This document shows positions 46,001 through 56,738 of a stretch of 64,000 nt of DNA, piece by piece. The translations under genes were made by a program, and so were the position numbers. The stretch spans positions 139,728 to 203,727 of the forward strand of contig NW_027192218.1 in the NCBI RefSeq assembly GCF_041956535.1, given 5' to 3'. The number at the start of each line of letters is the position of its first letter. Positions within the stretch are counted from its first letter, which is position 1. The notes beneath the pieces are model-generated. The model did not search any database and was not told the DNA's origin. It worked only from the letters and a program-made list of their open reading frames with translations. Origin of the DNA: Calcarisporiella thermophila CBS 279.70 (lineage: Eukaryota > Calcarisporiellomycota).

Positions 46001-48119
46001 CCTGCTTGAAATCGAGGAGGGTGCTCACATCCCCGCCCATGGACACGTGGATGTTGCTCGGGTTGAACAGGCTGGTGCTGACGGCCAGCTGCAGGCCGTC
46101 CTTTTGGCCGCCGACCACGTCGATCGAGTTGATCACCGGGGGGGGATCCCGCAGGCCGCGGAGGCCGCGGAGGGTGACGTTGCTCCGGAACGGGAGGTCG
46201 GTGAGGGTGACCAGCCCAATGGGGGTCGAGGCTTGGCCCGTTGCGTTTCCGGCCAGCGTGATCACGCTCTCGCTGAACAGGGTCAGGTTGGCGACGAACT
46301 CGTCGAAGAGGGCCTCTTTGCCGGGAACGACCTGCATCGGGGCGTTGGGAATGGAGAGCATCACCTCGCCGGTGGTGAGGTTCTTCTGCGCGCGGGCCCA
46401 GTCGGAGGTGAGCGACGCCAGCGGACCAAACCCGGGGAGCTCGATGTTGATGCTCTGCCGCACTTGCTCGATGTTGAGCGAGAAGCCGAACGGCACCTGG
46501 ATGATGGCGCGCACCGTGTCGGTGGAGGTGATGGGCGCGTAGGGCGACTGGGGATTGAAGCCGAGCGCAAGCGTGTCAATGGAGATGTTGCGGATGATCT
46601 CCAAGGGCTGCGGCGACTGAAGGCCCACTTGCATCTGGAGGCCCGCAAGGCCCGCGGACAGCCAGGAGACGCTGTGGACGCCGTCCGGGAGCGCCGAGGT
46701 CGCCTTGGCATAGGCGTTCGAGCGCCGTCCCGAGACGAAAGAGCTGAACATTTCAGAGAGCTGCTGGAGTTCGGAGGTGTTATTATGCGGAAGTAGGCGT
46801 CCGGTCAACTCCACCGAGTTGTCGCCAGGAGCAAGCAGGAGGTTGGGCGTGGACACTGGATACGTATCAGAAGACAATGGGAGCGTTAGCATCGTGACGT
46901 CGGTATGAGGGGCTTGCCTCCACGAGGCGTTTGTTTACCTGATCCAATGAAGGTATCCTTGAAGCCGACATCAAGCGCCACAGCCCCCAGCTGGATGCCA
47001 AATGGCGATGGATTCTGAATATTGGTACCGAGGAGCAGCTTGATGCCCCCGGCCGGATCGTCTCCGGGCAGATCGAATTTGGTGATGGTCACGTTCTGGA
47101 GGCCATTTAGCCCTATCAAAGAAAGAAAGGAAGACGTCAGCTCCCATTTCGTCGAGAGGGTAGGATGGATAGGCGAGCGGGTAGCAGAAGGGCGTGGGGG
47201 GGGGGGGGCCGCATACCTTTCAACGAGACGTCCTTCTCGACCTTCAAGTTCTTTGCGGTCATGCCCATGGCCTTGATGATGGCCTCGGACGAGAGATGCC
47301 AGACGAATTCGTCCTTTGCGACCATCTCCTTGGTGAATTCGGCAAATGCGGCCGGGTCGGAGATCTGGAAGTCGGTGGCCGTCTCCAGCTGCCCACTTCC
47401 GCCTGCCACCGCGACGGAGGGCAGCACCATCACGCCCAGCTCCTTGTCCTGCCATTTCACCGTCACCGGCTTCGTGAACTCGAGGTCGCCCGGGAAGGGA
47501 CCTGTGACAAAATTACAAATTTAAAACCTATTAGCATTGCGATTGGACAACTCAAATTGGTGGTCCGATCATTAAGGTAGGTAAATTAGCTAGCCAAAGC
47601 AGGAAAGTTTGAGAGTTTCCAACTAAGGATAGCTGTGAGATGACTAACAGAGTCCCTCAGAGCAAGCGGGCAATCCAAGAGCAGAGAAAACAAACCTGTT
47701 CGAGTCAACGCGGCCTTCATTCCAAGCTGGAATCCCGATTCCTTTGGGCTGGTGAGGTTGGCCACCTGGACGTCGAGCCCGGAGTTGTTGACGATGCTCT
47801 GGGCTATGAGCGGGAAGAATACGAAGATGATGAGGGGGATAAAGATGGCCAGTAGCCCGGCGGTCACCGCGACGGCGATGATCCAGAACCGCCTAGTTTT
47901 GTAGAAGGGCGTCTTCATGGGGGGCTTTTCGGTCTGGTAGTCTATCTCCTCCACCATATTGTCGTAGTCGTGGTCGCGGGTGGGGTCATGCGGCCTGGGC
48001 GGCGGCGGCGGCGGCGGATGGCCCAACGAGGGGCTGTCGGCGCTGGGCCTTCCCTCGCCCGCGCGGGGGGGCGTTGGGGGAGCGGGCCGTGGGCGACGAA
48101 AGAGTGAGGAAACTCGCAT
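43021..48119 (-). CDS. Large DUF3712-type repeat protein with N-terminal membrane anchor
   Basis: Five exons (48119-47696, 47501-47217, 47112-46939, 46855-44576, 44504-43021) keep phase and give 1548 residues. The cytosolic N-terminus is Pro-rich; a single membrane segment (FWIIAVAVTAGLLAIFIPLI) is followed by a long outside or luminal part. This contains repeated beta-rich LEA/DUF3712-like modules. The motif FDLPGDDPAGGIK occurs twice, near 47060 and 44705, each followed by NP(S) and a hydrophobic strand, showing at least two large repeat units of about 700 residues. A basic cluster KGKRRRRRRSVSRR lies in the middle (45410-45370) and could be a protease site. The C-terminus is Pro/Leu then Gly/Asn/Lys-rich. 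Function unknown; related fungal proteins are predicted vacuolar or cell-surface proteins. The coding sequence is markedly GC-richer than its neighbours. Confidence 0.85.
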
Positions 48120-48412
48120 TATTAGCAACGACTAGAGGTGAGATATAGATAATAGGTATGGTATTACACGGCGAAACAGAAACAACTATGGGAGGGGAGG
48201 GGGATTATAGGGGAGGGGAGATGATAAGAGGCAAGCACATCAATAAACCGCGCGGCGACAGCAAACAAGAACGAACTATCCATAAAAAAAACAGACAATA
48301 ACAAATGATGGAGACGACAAGGAGCTGGAAGAGAAGTGCGGGGGAAACGAGAGAGAAAGGAAAGAGGGAGTGCGGGGAAAGCGGGAGAGGAGGGGGAGGA
48401 GGAGAGGGAACG
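48120..48412. promoter_or_regulatory. G-rich region upstream of the DUF3712 gene
   Basis: Purine-rich plus strand with repeated GGGGAGGGG-type tracts (48188-48220, 48340-48412). It should contain the promoter of the DUF3712 gene. It ends at the assembly gap. Confidence 0.4.
48375..48412 (+). repeat. 38-bp sequence flanking the gap, left copy
   Basis: Purine-rich 38-bp stretch immediately before the N run, starting GGGAAAGCGGGAGAGGAGGG. It is identical to 49142-49179 on the other side, including the terminal AACG. Confidence 0.95.
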
Positions 48413-49141
48413 NNNNNNNNNNNNNNNNNNNNNNNNNNNNNNNNNNNNNNNNNNNNNNNNNNNNNNNNNNNNNNNNNNNNNNNNNNNNNNNNNNNNNNNN
48501 NNNNNNNNNNNNNNNNNNNNNNNNNNNNNNNNNNNNNNNNNNNNNNNNNNNNNNNNNNNNNNNNNNNNNNNNNNNNNNNNNNNNNNNNNNNNNNNNNNNN
48601 NNNNNNNNNNNNNNNNNNNNNNNNNNNNNNNNNNNNNNNNNNNNNNNNNNNNNNNNNNNNNNNNNNNNNNNNNNNNNNNNNNNNNNNNNNNNNNNNNNNN
48701 NNNNNNNNNNNNNNNNNNNNNNNNNNNNNNNNNNNNNNNNNNNNNNNNNNNNNNNNNNNNNNNNNNNNNNNNNNNNNNNNNNNNNNNNNNNNNNNNNNNN
48801 NNNNNNNNNNNNNNNNNNNNNNNNNNNNNNNNNNNNNNNNNNNNNNNNNNNNNNNNNNNNNNNNNNNNNNNNNNNNNNNNNNNNNNNNNNNNNNNNNNNN
48901 NNNNNNNNNNNNNNNNNNNNNNNNNNNNNNNNNNNNNNNNNNNNNNNNNNNNNNNNNNNNNNNNNNNNNNNNNNNNNNNNNNNNNNNNNNNNNNNNNNNN
49001 NNNNNNNNNNNNNNNNNNNNNNNNNNNNNNNNNNNNNNNNNNNNNNNNNNNNNNNNNNNNNNNNNNNNNNNNNNNNNNNNNNNNNNNNNNNNNNNNNNNN
49101 NNNNNNNNNNNNNNNNNNNNNNNNNNNNNNNNNNNNNNNNN
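48413..49141. other. Assembly gap (run of N, 729 positions)
   Basis: All bases are N. Any open frame through this stretch is meaningless. The gap is bounded by identical 38-bp sequences. Confidence 1.
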
Positions 49142-49179
49142 GGGAAAGCGGGAGAGGAGGGGGAGGAGGAGAGGGAACG
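49142..49179 (+). repeat. 38-bp sequence flanking the gap, right copy
   Basis: Exact copy of 48375-48412, located directly after the N run. Beyond it the sequence continues AGCGTAATAATG. Confidence 0.95.
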
Positions 49180-50704
49180 AGCGTAATAATGAAAAGAGGA
49201 TCGTGAATGCTCGCGGGCTATTTTGCAAAATTGCAATTTTGGGCCACAAGGCAATTAATCGAGCCAAATTGGAGCCCCAGCCCCGCCGCGAATCGGAGCG
49301 GGCGGCGGGTGGGACAGCGCAATCAAGGCTCTCGGCCATGCTGCCCTGTGATCCTGATCGGGCGGCCTCATTTCCCCGGTGCAACCATCACCCGTTTCTC
49401 CACACATTGCACAGCTGAGGCCGGCTGCTAAGAGGCCGATTTGCATGGCTTGCGAGCGCAGGCTAATCAGGGCCGCGGACGCGGTGATGTAAGCGGCCCT
49501 CAACAGGCAAGCGGCCAGGTGCATCCACCACTCAGCGGCCAGGCAGGGGGAGGGGGGATCGGCCAATCGCACGCTCATTTTCCCTCAATCCCTTCCTAAA
49601 ACGCCCTCTTTCATTTCCCGGCCACTCGATCCTAGCCCAAACCTGGTTCGATCCCGAGCCCTCTTGGCAGCCATGGAACCTTACGTCGGTGGCTACTTTC
49701 AGCTGAAAACCGACAAGGTTAAGGGCGGGTGCGCTGGGCCGCTTATCGCTTATCGCTTAGCGCGGGCAGGGGGGGGAGGGGAGGGGAGCGCGGGGCCGCG
49801 GGGCGGGCCCACCGGGCTCGCGTGAGGCCTGCATTCCCGGTGACAAATCCTCATTACCGGCCCCACACTCTGTGCTCCATAAGGCAGAGACGCGCATCCA
49901 TGCCTTGCCTCTCCCCCTCGAACCCTTGCCAACTATGGCTTCCATTTCGCATAGCTCACACTTAGGCTTTGTGTGTGCATGCGAAACCGCGTTTGACTCG
50001 CCCACCCCATAGGGCTCGGGCGCGGCGTCTAGCCCGCGAGGCCGAGGGAAAACAGAGCTCGCGGTGCGAGGGCGGCCGCAACCCGGCTGGGGGGGGGGGG
50101 GCGCCTGCCCGTGATTGCAACCCCGCGAGGAGGACTGAGTGGCTTGCGCGTTGTTTGTTTGTACCGCTTGTGACCCGACGCAATGGCCGGCCGGGAAAGG
50201 CCTAGCTCTGGAATCCGCAGAATCGGACTGCTGCAGATCTGGGGGCAGTGCTTAGGCAGCCTGTGGGGCCCGGAGAAACACAGCCTGATAGCCGAGGGCA
50301 GGCCGGTGACGTCGACGGCAGCGTGGCAAATGCAGGTGGGATCTTTGGGAATTTTGTTCGTTTTGGGGGTGCGTCGAACCCCTTTCCGCTTTCGGGGCTG
50401 GAACTGCTCTTATAGGGGCGCAGGATCAAGGGAACAATGCAGGTGTGACGCCGTTTTGCAAATGCTCCGCACTCCGACTGAGTGGCTGTCCCTGTGTGGT
50501 GTCGACTAGGCTTGCAGTGTTGCGAGGGCTGCCCTGCTGGCGCAACACCAATCGCGGCCTGCGGATCCTTTTCATTTAAAAACCATCCTCCCGCCGCCTC
50601 TGGGTCTTTTCCCTCATTTCATTCGCGGCCCTTCTTTCCATCCCACAACGCCCCCCGTCGACACTTCTCCCACACCTTCTCCTCCCCAGCACTAACCCTT
50701 GACA
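49180..50704. promoter_or_regulatory. GC-rich, gene-free region upstream of the C2H2 gene
   Basis: About 1.5 kb with many CpG and poly-G runs (for example 49766-49805 and 50086-50101). No open frame carries a recognisable domain. The last 130 bp before the C2H2 start are pyrimidine-rich, typical of a fungal core promoter or 5' UTR. Likely a long regulatory region shared with the DUF3712 gene, but this is inference. Confidence 0.45.
49766..49805 (+). other. Candidate G-quadruplex-forming sequence
   Basis: Contains at least five runs of three or more G with short spacers (GGGGGGG, GGGG, GGGG, GGGG, GGGGC) within about 40 bases in the gene-free GC-rich region. Confidence 0.5.
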
Positions 50705-51333
50705 ATGAGCATGTTCATCACAAATTCCAGCGGGCGACGGGTGAGCCTCCTGAATGACGACGAGTCTCCATCCCCCCTCTCCTGCTTCTCATCCCATTCC
50801 CACTTCCTTCCTTACAAGCCCATCCCCGCACCATGCCTCGCATCCCCCCGTGACCATCCCTCCTCCTCCCCCCCCGCAAGCACGACAGCCCAAAGCGCAA
50901 GTACTTCTGCACGTATCCCGACTGCGGAAAGAGCTTCACCACAAGGTAGGTTCCCCATCATTTGCCTCTGCGCCTAACCCCCCCCACGCTCACCCATGCT
51001 TGCTTCTCCCTGACTAGTGGCCATCTGACCCGCCACAACCGTATCCACACCGGCGAGAAGAACTACGCCTGCCTCATGCCCGGCTGCTCGTCTCGTTTCT
51101 CCCGCAAGGACAACATGTGGCAGCACTACCGCACCCACTTCTCAAACAAGTCCCGGCAAAAGCGGAAGCTCAGCTCCTCCAGCGACGAGCAGGAGCCCGC
51201 CGACGGCGCCCGTCCGCCGCCGCCGCAGCAGCAGCAGCAGGAGTATCTCCTGCGACCGGTGCAGGTGCGCTTCGACCCCCTCTACGACGCCCTCAGCGTA
51301 AATACTAGCACGCGCCTTGTTTCGCACGGATAA
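50705..51333 (+). CDS. Small C2H2 zinc-finger protein (two fingers)
   Basis: Three exons (50705-50740, 50881-50945, 51018-51333) give 138 residues. Finger 1 is FCTYPDCGKSFTTSGHLTRH..H, interrupted by intron 2; finger 2 is YACLMPGCSSRFSRKDNMWQ followed by HYRTH, with the HTGEK-type linker between. The paired fingers with CxxxxC spacing and the RKDN helix resemble fungal stress and carbon regulators of the Msn2/Usv1 kind. The C-terminus has a Pro/Gln tract (PPPPQQQQQ). At 138 residues it is short for that class, so either it is a compact DNA-binding protein or an upstream exon is missing. It follows a long GC-rich upstream region. Confidence 0.8.
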
Positions 51334-51760
51334 TGCTTCATAAACATTATACAGATATATTTATTGCTTGTGTACATATATATTTATACTATCTATTTGT
51401 GTCTATTTGTGTCTATGTCTCTGTTCTCTCTTATTGTACTATACTTTTTTTCCCCTTCTCCAATCTCCTCTCTCTCTCGGAGCTTCCTAAATTTCGTATC
51501 AAAGTCAGAATAAATCGAAAATTGCTATCGGAAGCGCTCGGGGTCACAAGGCGCTGTGGAACGGTGGGGGACACAGAACATTCTGAAGATCTTTTATTAA
51601 CAATGAACAGTGGTGAAGGGGGACGGGAGAGGAGGGGAAATGGCATGGAGTGAGTGAGTTCCAAAAATAAAATAAGCGTTAAATGACAAGATAACATAGA
51701 GTCGCTATTGTGTAAGCTTGCGCATCACTATAAAATTCAAACACTGGGGGGGGAGGGCAT
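51334..51760. other. Convergent 3' flanks of the C2H2 and Ran genes
   Basis: 427 bp with T-rich and GA-rich tracts, a run of nine G at 51744-51755, no gene seen. Confidence 0.55.
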
Positions 51761-52530
51761 TTACAGGTCGTCGTCTTCCTCAGGCAGAGGCTGCGCGGCT
51801 GCCTGCTCCATCTCCTGGTTGTACTGCTGCATCAGGTTGGCGTCCACCTCGACCTCGGGAGGCCGGAGAGCCGGCGAGGCAACAAACTCCAAGCCGGCGT
51901 TGCCCGTCAGCTTGCGCGCAAGCCACAGGAATGGCTTCTCGAAATTGTAGTTCGATTTGGCCGAAATGTCATAGTACTGCAGATTCTTCTTGCGATGGAA
52001 CGTGATGGTCTTCGCCTTGACCTTGCGCTCCTTGATGTCCACCTTGTTGCCACACAGCACGATGGGGATGTTCTCGCACACGCGGACAAGATCGCGATGC
52101 CAGTTCGGCACATTCTTGTATGTGATGCGCGACGTGACATCGAACATGATAATCCCGCACTGACCTTGGATGTAGTAGCCGTCGCGCAGCCCGCCGAACT
52201 TCTCTTGCCCGGCCGTGTCCCACGTGTTGAAGCAGATTTGCCCGAAGTTGGTGTGGAAAGTAAGCGGATGGACCTCGACGCCAAGGGTCGCTAGAAAGGC
52301 GGACATGGGTTAGAATGAGGATCGCCTCCATCCGCTGAGGAGAGCACCTACCAATATACTTCTTTTCGAACTCGCCAGTCAAATGGCGCTTTACAAAGGT
52401 TGTCTTGCCCGTGCCCCCATCGCCCACTACCAGTAGAAGACGTTAGAATCTCGGATCACAGAGCCGTTTTGTTTCACGTTCACCTACCGAGTACTAGTTT
52501 GAAGGTGGGTACTTGATTTGCTTCGGCCAT
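51761..52530 (-). CDS. GSP1: GTP-binding nuclear protein Ran/Gsp1
   Basis: Small GTPase that drives nuclear import and export and spindle assembly. Three exons (52530-52488, 52426-52352, 52290-51761) give 215 residues, the standard length. Nucleotide motifs: [15 protein letters not shown] (P-loop), [10 protein letters not shown] (switch I), [18 protein letters not shown] (switch II), CGNKVDIK and [13 protein letters not shown]. The C-terminus is acidic (EEDDDL), the Ran signature that contacts Ran-binding domains. No lipidation Cys at the end, as expected for Ran. Divergent from EMC4 with 344 bp between starts. Confidence 0.98.
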
Positions 52531-52874
52531 TTTTACGCGATGGTCCCCTAGAGGCAACAAGGAAATGGGCGGTTAGTGCGGTGCAAAATAGGGGCCGGAT
52601 ATCCATCACAAAGACACGGTGTCAAAGGCGCCGCCTGTCTTGGTTCGCACACGCGTCTCTATCTACTTACTATTCGTGGTTGGTGATGGATGGATGCAAG
52701 ATAGATGCCTCGCAAATGGATGGGATCAAACCTGGGATCGGTCTCGCTGCCCTCCCTCCTAACCCCAATTCTGTCCGAGGATGATGTCATTTCTGAAAAA
52801 TTTCTTATATCCATGAGCCCTATGCTCCAAGTATTGGGCCGAGAGCCAAATCGCCATCAGAATTGATTGACAGG
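52531..52874. promoter_or_regulatory. Divergent intergenic region, Ran / EMC4
   Basis: 344 bp between start codons. No clear TATA element. Confidence 0.4.
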
Positions 52875-53548
52875 ATGGCAGTCAAAAAGCGTACACCAGG
52901 AAAATGGGACATCGACTTCACTAATCTGTCACGGACCCACCACCGCGATCCTTCTGGATTCCTGGCTCACCCATCCCATGGTAAGGGGAATTTGAAGCAT
53001 CAATCCCACGAAGAGCCCACCGACCAGTCGAGCCTCAAGCTGAAAAAGGCTTGGGATGTCGCCCTTGCTCCTGCAAAGTCAATCCCCATGAACATGTTTA
53101 TGCTCTGGATGAGTGGGAATGGCGTTCAGATTTTCAGCATGATCATCACATTTATGCTTTTTTTCCAGCCAATTAAGGCCATCATGAACATTCAGTCGAG
53201 TAAGATGGCTCTGTCACATCCTTGGTAGGCAACCTCTGACCTTGATATTAACTGGGCTGTGTTTGTTGATGATAGTGTTCGAGCGCTACGAGTCTAGCTC
53301 AAAATCCCAAGACTATTCCCTCCTGGCCCCCAAACTCGTGTTCATTGCATTGCAAATCGCCATGATGTGCCTTGGACTGTACAAGTGCTCTGCCATGGGG
53401 CTTTTACCCACGTCAACCTCGGATTGGTTGGCATTCATGCCCCCGAAGCATGTAAGCCTATTCAGCGTGGTTGATGCAGTCGCTATCTACGAGCTAATGT
53501 TGTGTGTTTTTCTCGCGTCTACAGATACTGGAATACTCGGCCATGTAG
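52875..53548 (+). CDS. EMC4: ER membrane protein complex subunit 4 (Emc4)
   Basis: Subunit of the EMC insertase that places membrane segments into the ER. Three exons (52875-53199, 53276-53451, 53525-53548) give 174 residues, the family length. The cytosolic N-terminus is basic and ends in the conserved KKAWDVALAPAKSIPMNMFM segment, then two membrane helices: GNGVQIFSMIITFMLFF and, after intron 1, KLVFIALQIAMMCLGLYKC, followed by PTSTSDWLAF. The last exon encodes only ILEYSAM. This matches the DUF1077/EMC4 family. Confidence 0.93.
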
Positions 53549-53657
53549 AAGATTGGTTTAATAATAAAGGATGCATATTTTTATTTGGAATTATCATACA
53601 TAAATACTAGACCAAGTTCGGGGATATCCCTTGAAAACACGCGAACCCTACTGCTCA

Positions 53658-55048
53658 TCACCTCTTCTCGAGCCTTAAGATCTCATCCACCGATTCTCTG
53701 AAGAGTCGTACGTTGTACTCAAACAAGCTTTGTTGAGTGGCATTTTCGCCCCGGATCAGGCACAAGAGGGCAAGGTGATGGCTAACTTCCCGCAGATAGA
53801 GGATCGTATTGTTCTGCAGTTTGATGACGGCATGGACCCCCCTGTTGGGATCCAGGCTCTCGGGACCCTTTTCCTCGGCGCGTTCCTCAGTCATGCCGAG
53901 CCTGTAGCGAGAAGGTTAAACGACCGTGAAGGGTCCCCCCCCCATCTCAGTGGGAGGGTGGAAAGAGTGGCATACCAGAATGTATGGATGATATCCATTA
54001 TCACATCAATCATGTCACTGCAAATCCCATACGAGTGGAAATCAAACGGCGAACTGTCGGTGGCAATGTAAAGCTTGCTCTGCTGGTCGAAGAGATAGGC
54101 CTTCTCGACACTAGAGCTCTAAACGAGTCGGCCTGGTGAGGAATAAGATCAAACCGGGCGTCCATAAGCTCAGCCCTTACCAGACAAAACATGTTGAGTA
54201 GGCTCTCAAGAGAGGGGAGGTAAACAATGAGTTTTTGCACGACTTTGCTCAAGGCCTCATAGATCGAGTGATCGTAGATGCTAGTCAGGTGGAAATGGAG
54301 GCTCGGGAAGATCTCAGGGCCCTCTTCGCCCTCTTCGGCCATTACGTCGTTTCTAACGCGCCGCTCGATATCCTCCAGGGTCTCTAAAGATCCACCCATG
54401 ATCAGCAAAGTGCTTGGAAAAGAGTGGGAGGGGGGGGGGGGGAGTTTGGCTCAGATGAAGCTCACCAATTTTGTTGTCCTCAGGGAGAAGGTCCACCTTA
54501 TGGATGAAGACTTCAAAATGGAGGTTAGGGTTGACGCGATACGCGCGCCTGACCAGATCTTCCAATCGTTGTAGGGCCTCTGAATACTCCGTCTAGAATC
54601 CAAGTATCCAAAATTAGTATGAGCCGCTTTGGAAAGCGAGTCCGAGCCCCTACCAGTGCGTCGATGACGAAAATAAGCGCGCCGGCACAGGACAACGTAG
54701 TTTCAAGCGATGAGTCCGATAGGTCATTCTGGCTCGAGACATCCCATAGCTGAAAATCTAAAAATGAGCGTCTGAAGAGGTGGGAAAAGGAGACATGATT
54801 AGAGGGGGACCAAGCTCGCAAAAGACCAGGTTTCTTACACAATATCTTCTTTGACAGTGCGCGGCGTGCTCGGTAAGCGAATGGTATCGCCTGGTGGTAA
54901 GTTGTGAAAGACTACCTTTCGAATGCTTGTTTTGCCGCTCCTAGGTGTTCATGAATGAAAGCAAGGGGGATGAAGGTTGGGTTGAACCGTGCTTCCCTTA
55001 CCTTCTCATGCCCACCAGCAGTATACGGACGGGTGTTCTCGCGTCCAT
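53658..55048 (-). CDS. GTR2: Rag-family GTPase Gtr2 (RagC/D)
   Basis: Works with Gtr1 on the vacuole membrane to signal amino-acid supply to TORC1. Starts [16 protein letters not shown], then [16 protein letters not shown] (P-loop), [16 protein letters not shown] (the Rag-specific form of the DxxG region), [11 protein letters not shown] (guanine motif HKxD), IERRVRND, and a roadblock-like C-terminal domain beginning [20 protein letters not shown]. The arrangement GMRRSGKTSI is typical of RagC/Gtr2. Five or more short exons; the first intron follows the ATGAGAAGG codons near 55001. VPS16 in the same window is another component of vacuole biology. Confidence 0.93.
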
Positions 55049-55424
55049 ACCTAAACGTATAATTATACCAAAGCTCAACAATCCAGGTGAAGCAACTAGG
55101 GCCGCAATGGGCTATAAAGTTTGCATAATACAATCGCTAATAGAATAGCCGGATACTATCAGTGGAAAAACAGGATCAAAATGCCCTCGAGCATGGCCAC
55201 CAATGACTAATGGTGACTTTCTCAAGAACAAAAATTTTTTTTTGGGAGAGGGATTTTTCGTGGCATGGTGGCGACAACGGGAAATATTTAGAGTTTTAGG
55301 GGCTTGTATTTTACAAGAGCGTCTGCAACGAGGAGCAGCAGTTTACAGTAGGAGCTGGAGAGAGAGAGGATTTATTGAGAACACCAGCGTTAGACAAATA
55401 ACCAAACGAACAAGATCATTCTAT
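55049..55424. other. Intergenic region between GTR2 and eS24
   Basis: Both genes are on the minus strand. 376 bp, containing the GTR2 promoter and the 3' flank of the eS24 gene. No other feature. Confidence 0.5.
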
Positions 55425-56151
55425 CTATTCCTTCTTGGAGCTGGCAGCCTTCTTGGTGCCGCGGAACTTCTTGGCACGGTTCTTGCGCTCCTTGCGCTGC
55501 TTGCGAGCAATCTTGTTCGTCTCGGCAAGGCCGTGCTATTGGGTTAAATAGAGAGGGTGAATAGGGGAGCATGGACGAGCCATTACCAATATCGGGATGC
55601 TTACTCTGACAAGGCGGTGCTTGGGCTCGAATTTCTTCGCCGACTCAAGCGAATCGTAGATGAGGGCGAAGCCAGTCGACTTGCCTCCACCAAAGTGGGT
55701 ACGGAATCCAAAGCAAAACACATTCTCCTTGTCAGTCTTGTACATCTTGGCGAGCTTATCGCGCACCTCATCTTTGCTCAGATTGGCACGGGAGGGATGC
55801 AACACATCGACGACCATCTGCTTACGTTGCAGAAGGCGGTTGGTGAGGAATTTGCGGGTGCGGATAGTGGCAGTTGCTTCGGACTAGAGTATACAAATAA
55901 TAGAGATCAGCCATCAGCAAAAAGCAATTGGGGATGGAATGCCGGGCCTTGGGTGCCATCGCGGATCAGAAACAATGAAAAGAATGGAAAAGTGCCAGGT
56001 ATATTCAGCAATGTCGATTCGGATCCAACTCCCATCGCATGAATATACCCCATCCGCCCTTCCACCACCTTTCATCATTCAATCCATCCATCACCCCAGC
56101 AATCCATCCCACTCCTTGTTTCTCAACCCTCTATGAGAGAATGCTCACCAT
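55425..56151 (-). CDS. RPS24: Ribosomal protein eS24 (S24e, 40S subunit)
   Basis: Three exons: 56151-56149 (the ATG alone), 55883-55605, 55535-55425, giving 130 residues, normal for eS24. Sequence is family-typical: [58 protein letters not shown], and a Lys/Arg-rich tail ([16 protein letters not shown]). The exon holding just the start codon, followed by a GTGAGC donor and a first intron of 265 bp, is the usual layout of fungal ribosomal protein genes, where the intron often carries regulatory sequence. Confidence 0.96.
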
Positions 56152-56556
56152 CTTTGACGTTCCGTGTTTCGTTTCGAAGAGGAGGAAAAACGGATTAGCG
56201 GGGAGGATGAACCCTCTTCAATAACTCTGAGGGCTAAGCCACAAATTGGCTGCGCCCTACGGTCTCTGTGAAAATGAGAGGGAGTCGAGAATGGAAATAC
56301 TTTACAATTATTATGTAAGTGAAAGGATAAAGGATGTGGGAGTGTTTAAGGGAGGGCAGCTTTTCTTTGCTAGGAAAAGCACCTTTCTCTCTTATGTAAA
56401 GATGTTACAAAAGTATTTCTACTTTTGGACTCCTCTATAATAATATAATAAAATATAATAAAAGAACAAAGAAAAAGAAGTAAGGATCAGAAACCAAATA
56501 GCAGAGACTATTTAAAATGATCAAACAATCGAATGATAAAATAATGTTATACAAAA
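56152..56556. other. Region between the eS24 promoter and the MULE
   Basis: 405 bp containing the eS24 promoter and AT-rich sequence up to the transposon's left end. The 9-bp duplication TATACAAAA occupies 56548-56556. Confidence 0.5.
56548..56556 (+). repeat. Target-site duplication, left copy (TATACAAAA)
   Basis: Nine bases directly before the left terminal repeat, identical to 59093-59101. Confidence 0.92.
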
Positions 56557-56607
56557 GGGTAATTCTATTTGTACCCGGGTATAACTATTAATTACTACTA
56601 AGTTGGT
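56557..56607 (+). repeat. MULE terminal inverted repeat, left
   Basis: About 51 bp, paired with 59042-59092 read on the other strand, three mismatches. Contains the palindromic CCCGGG. Confidence 0.9.
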
Positions 56608-56738
56608 TAATTATTGTGTTTTATTTAACAGCAAGTCACACTTTTACTTTTATTACTCACGCGTAAAATTAAAATTCTATTATTTTCAAGCTGAGCGTAG
56701 CCTTTATAATTTAAATCTTTCCATTCTCCTTTGTTAAA

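Noticed and set aside
45156-46796. 546-codon open frame on the plus strand opposite the DUF3712 gene (and a 327-codon frame at 45559-46542)
   Set aside because: Antisense shadow of GC-rich codons. Composition is His/Gly/Asp/Arg-rich without any domain, while the minus strand encodes a coherent, correctly spliced protein.
48164-49418. Several open frames of 278-406 codons
   Set aside because: They run through the N gap; unknown bases cannot give stop codons, so the length is artificial.
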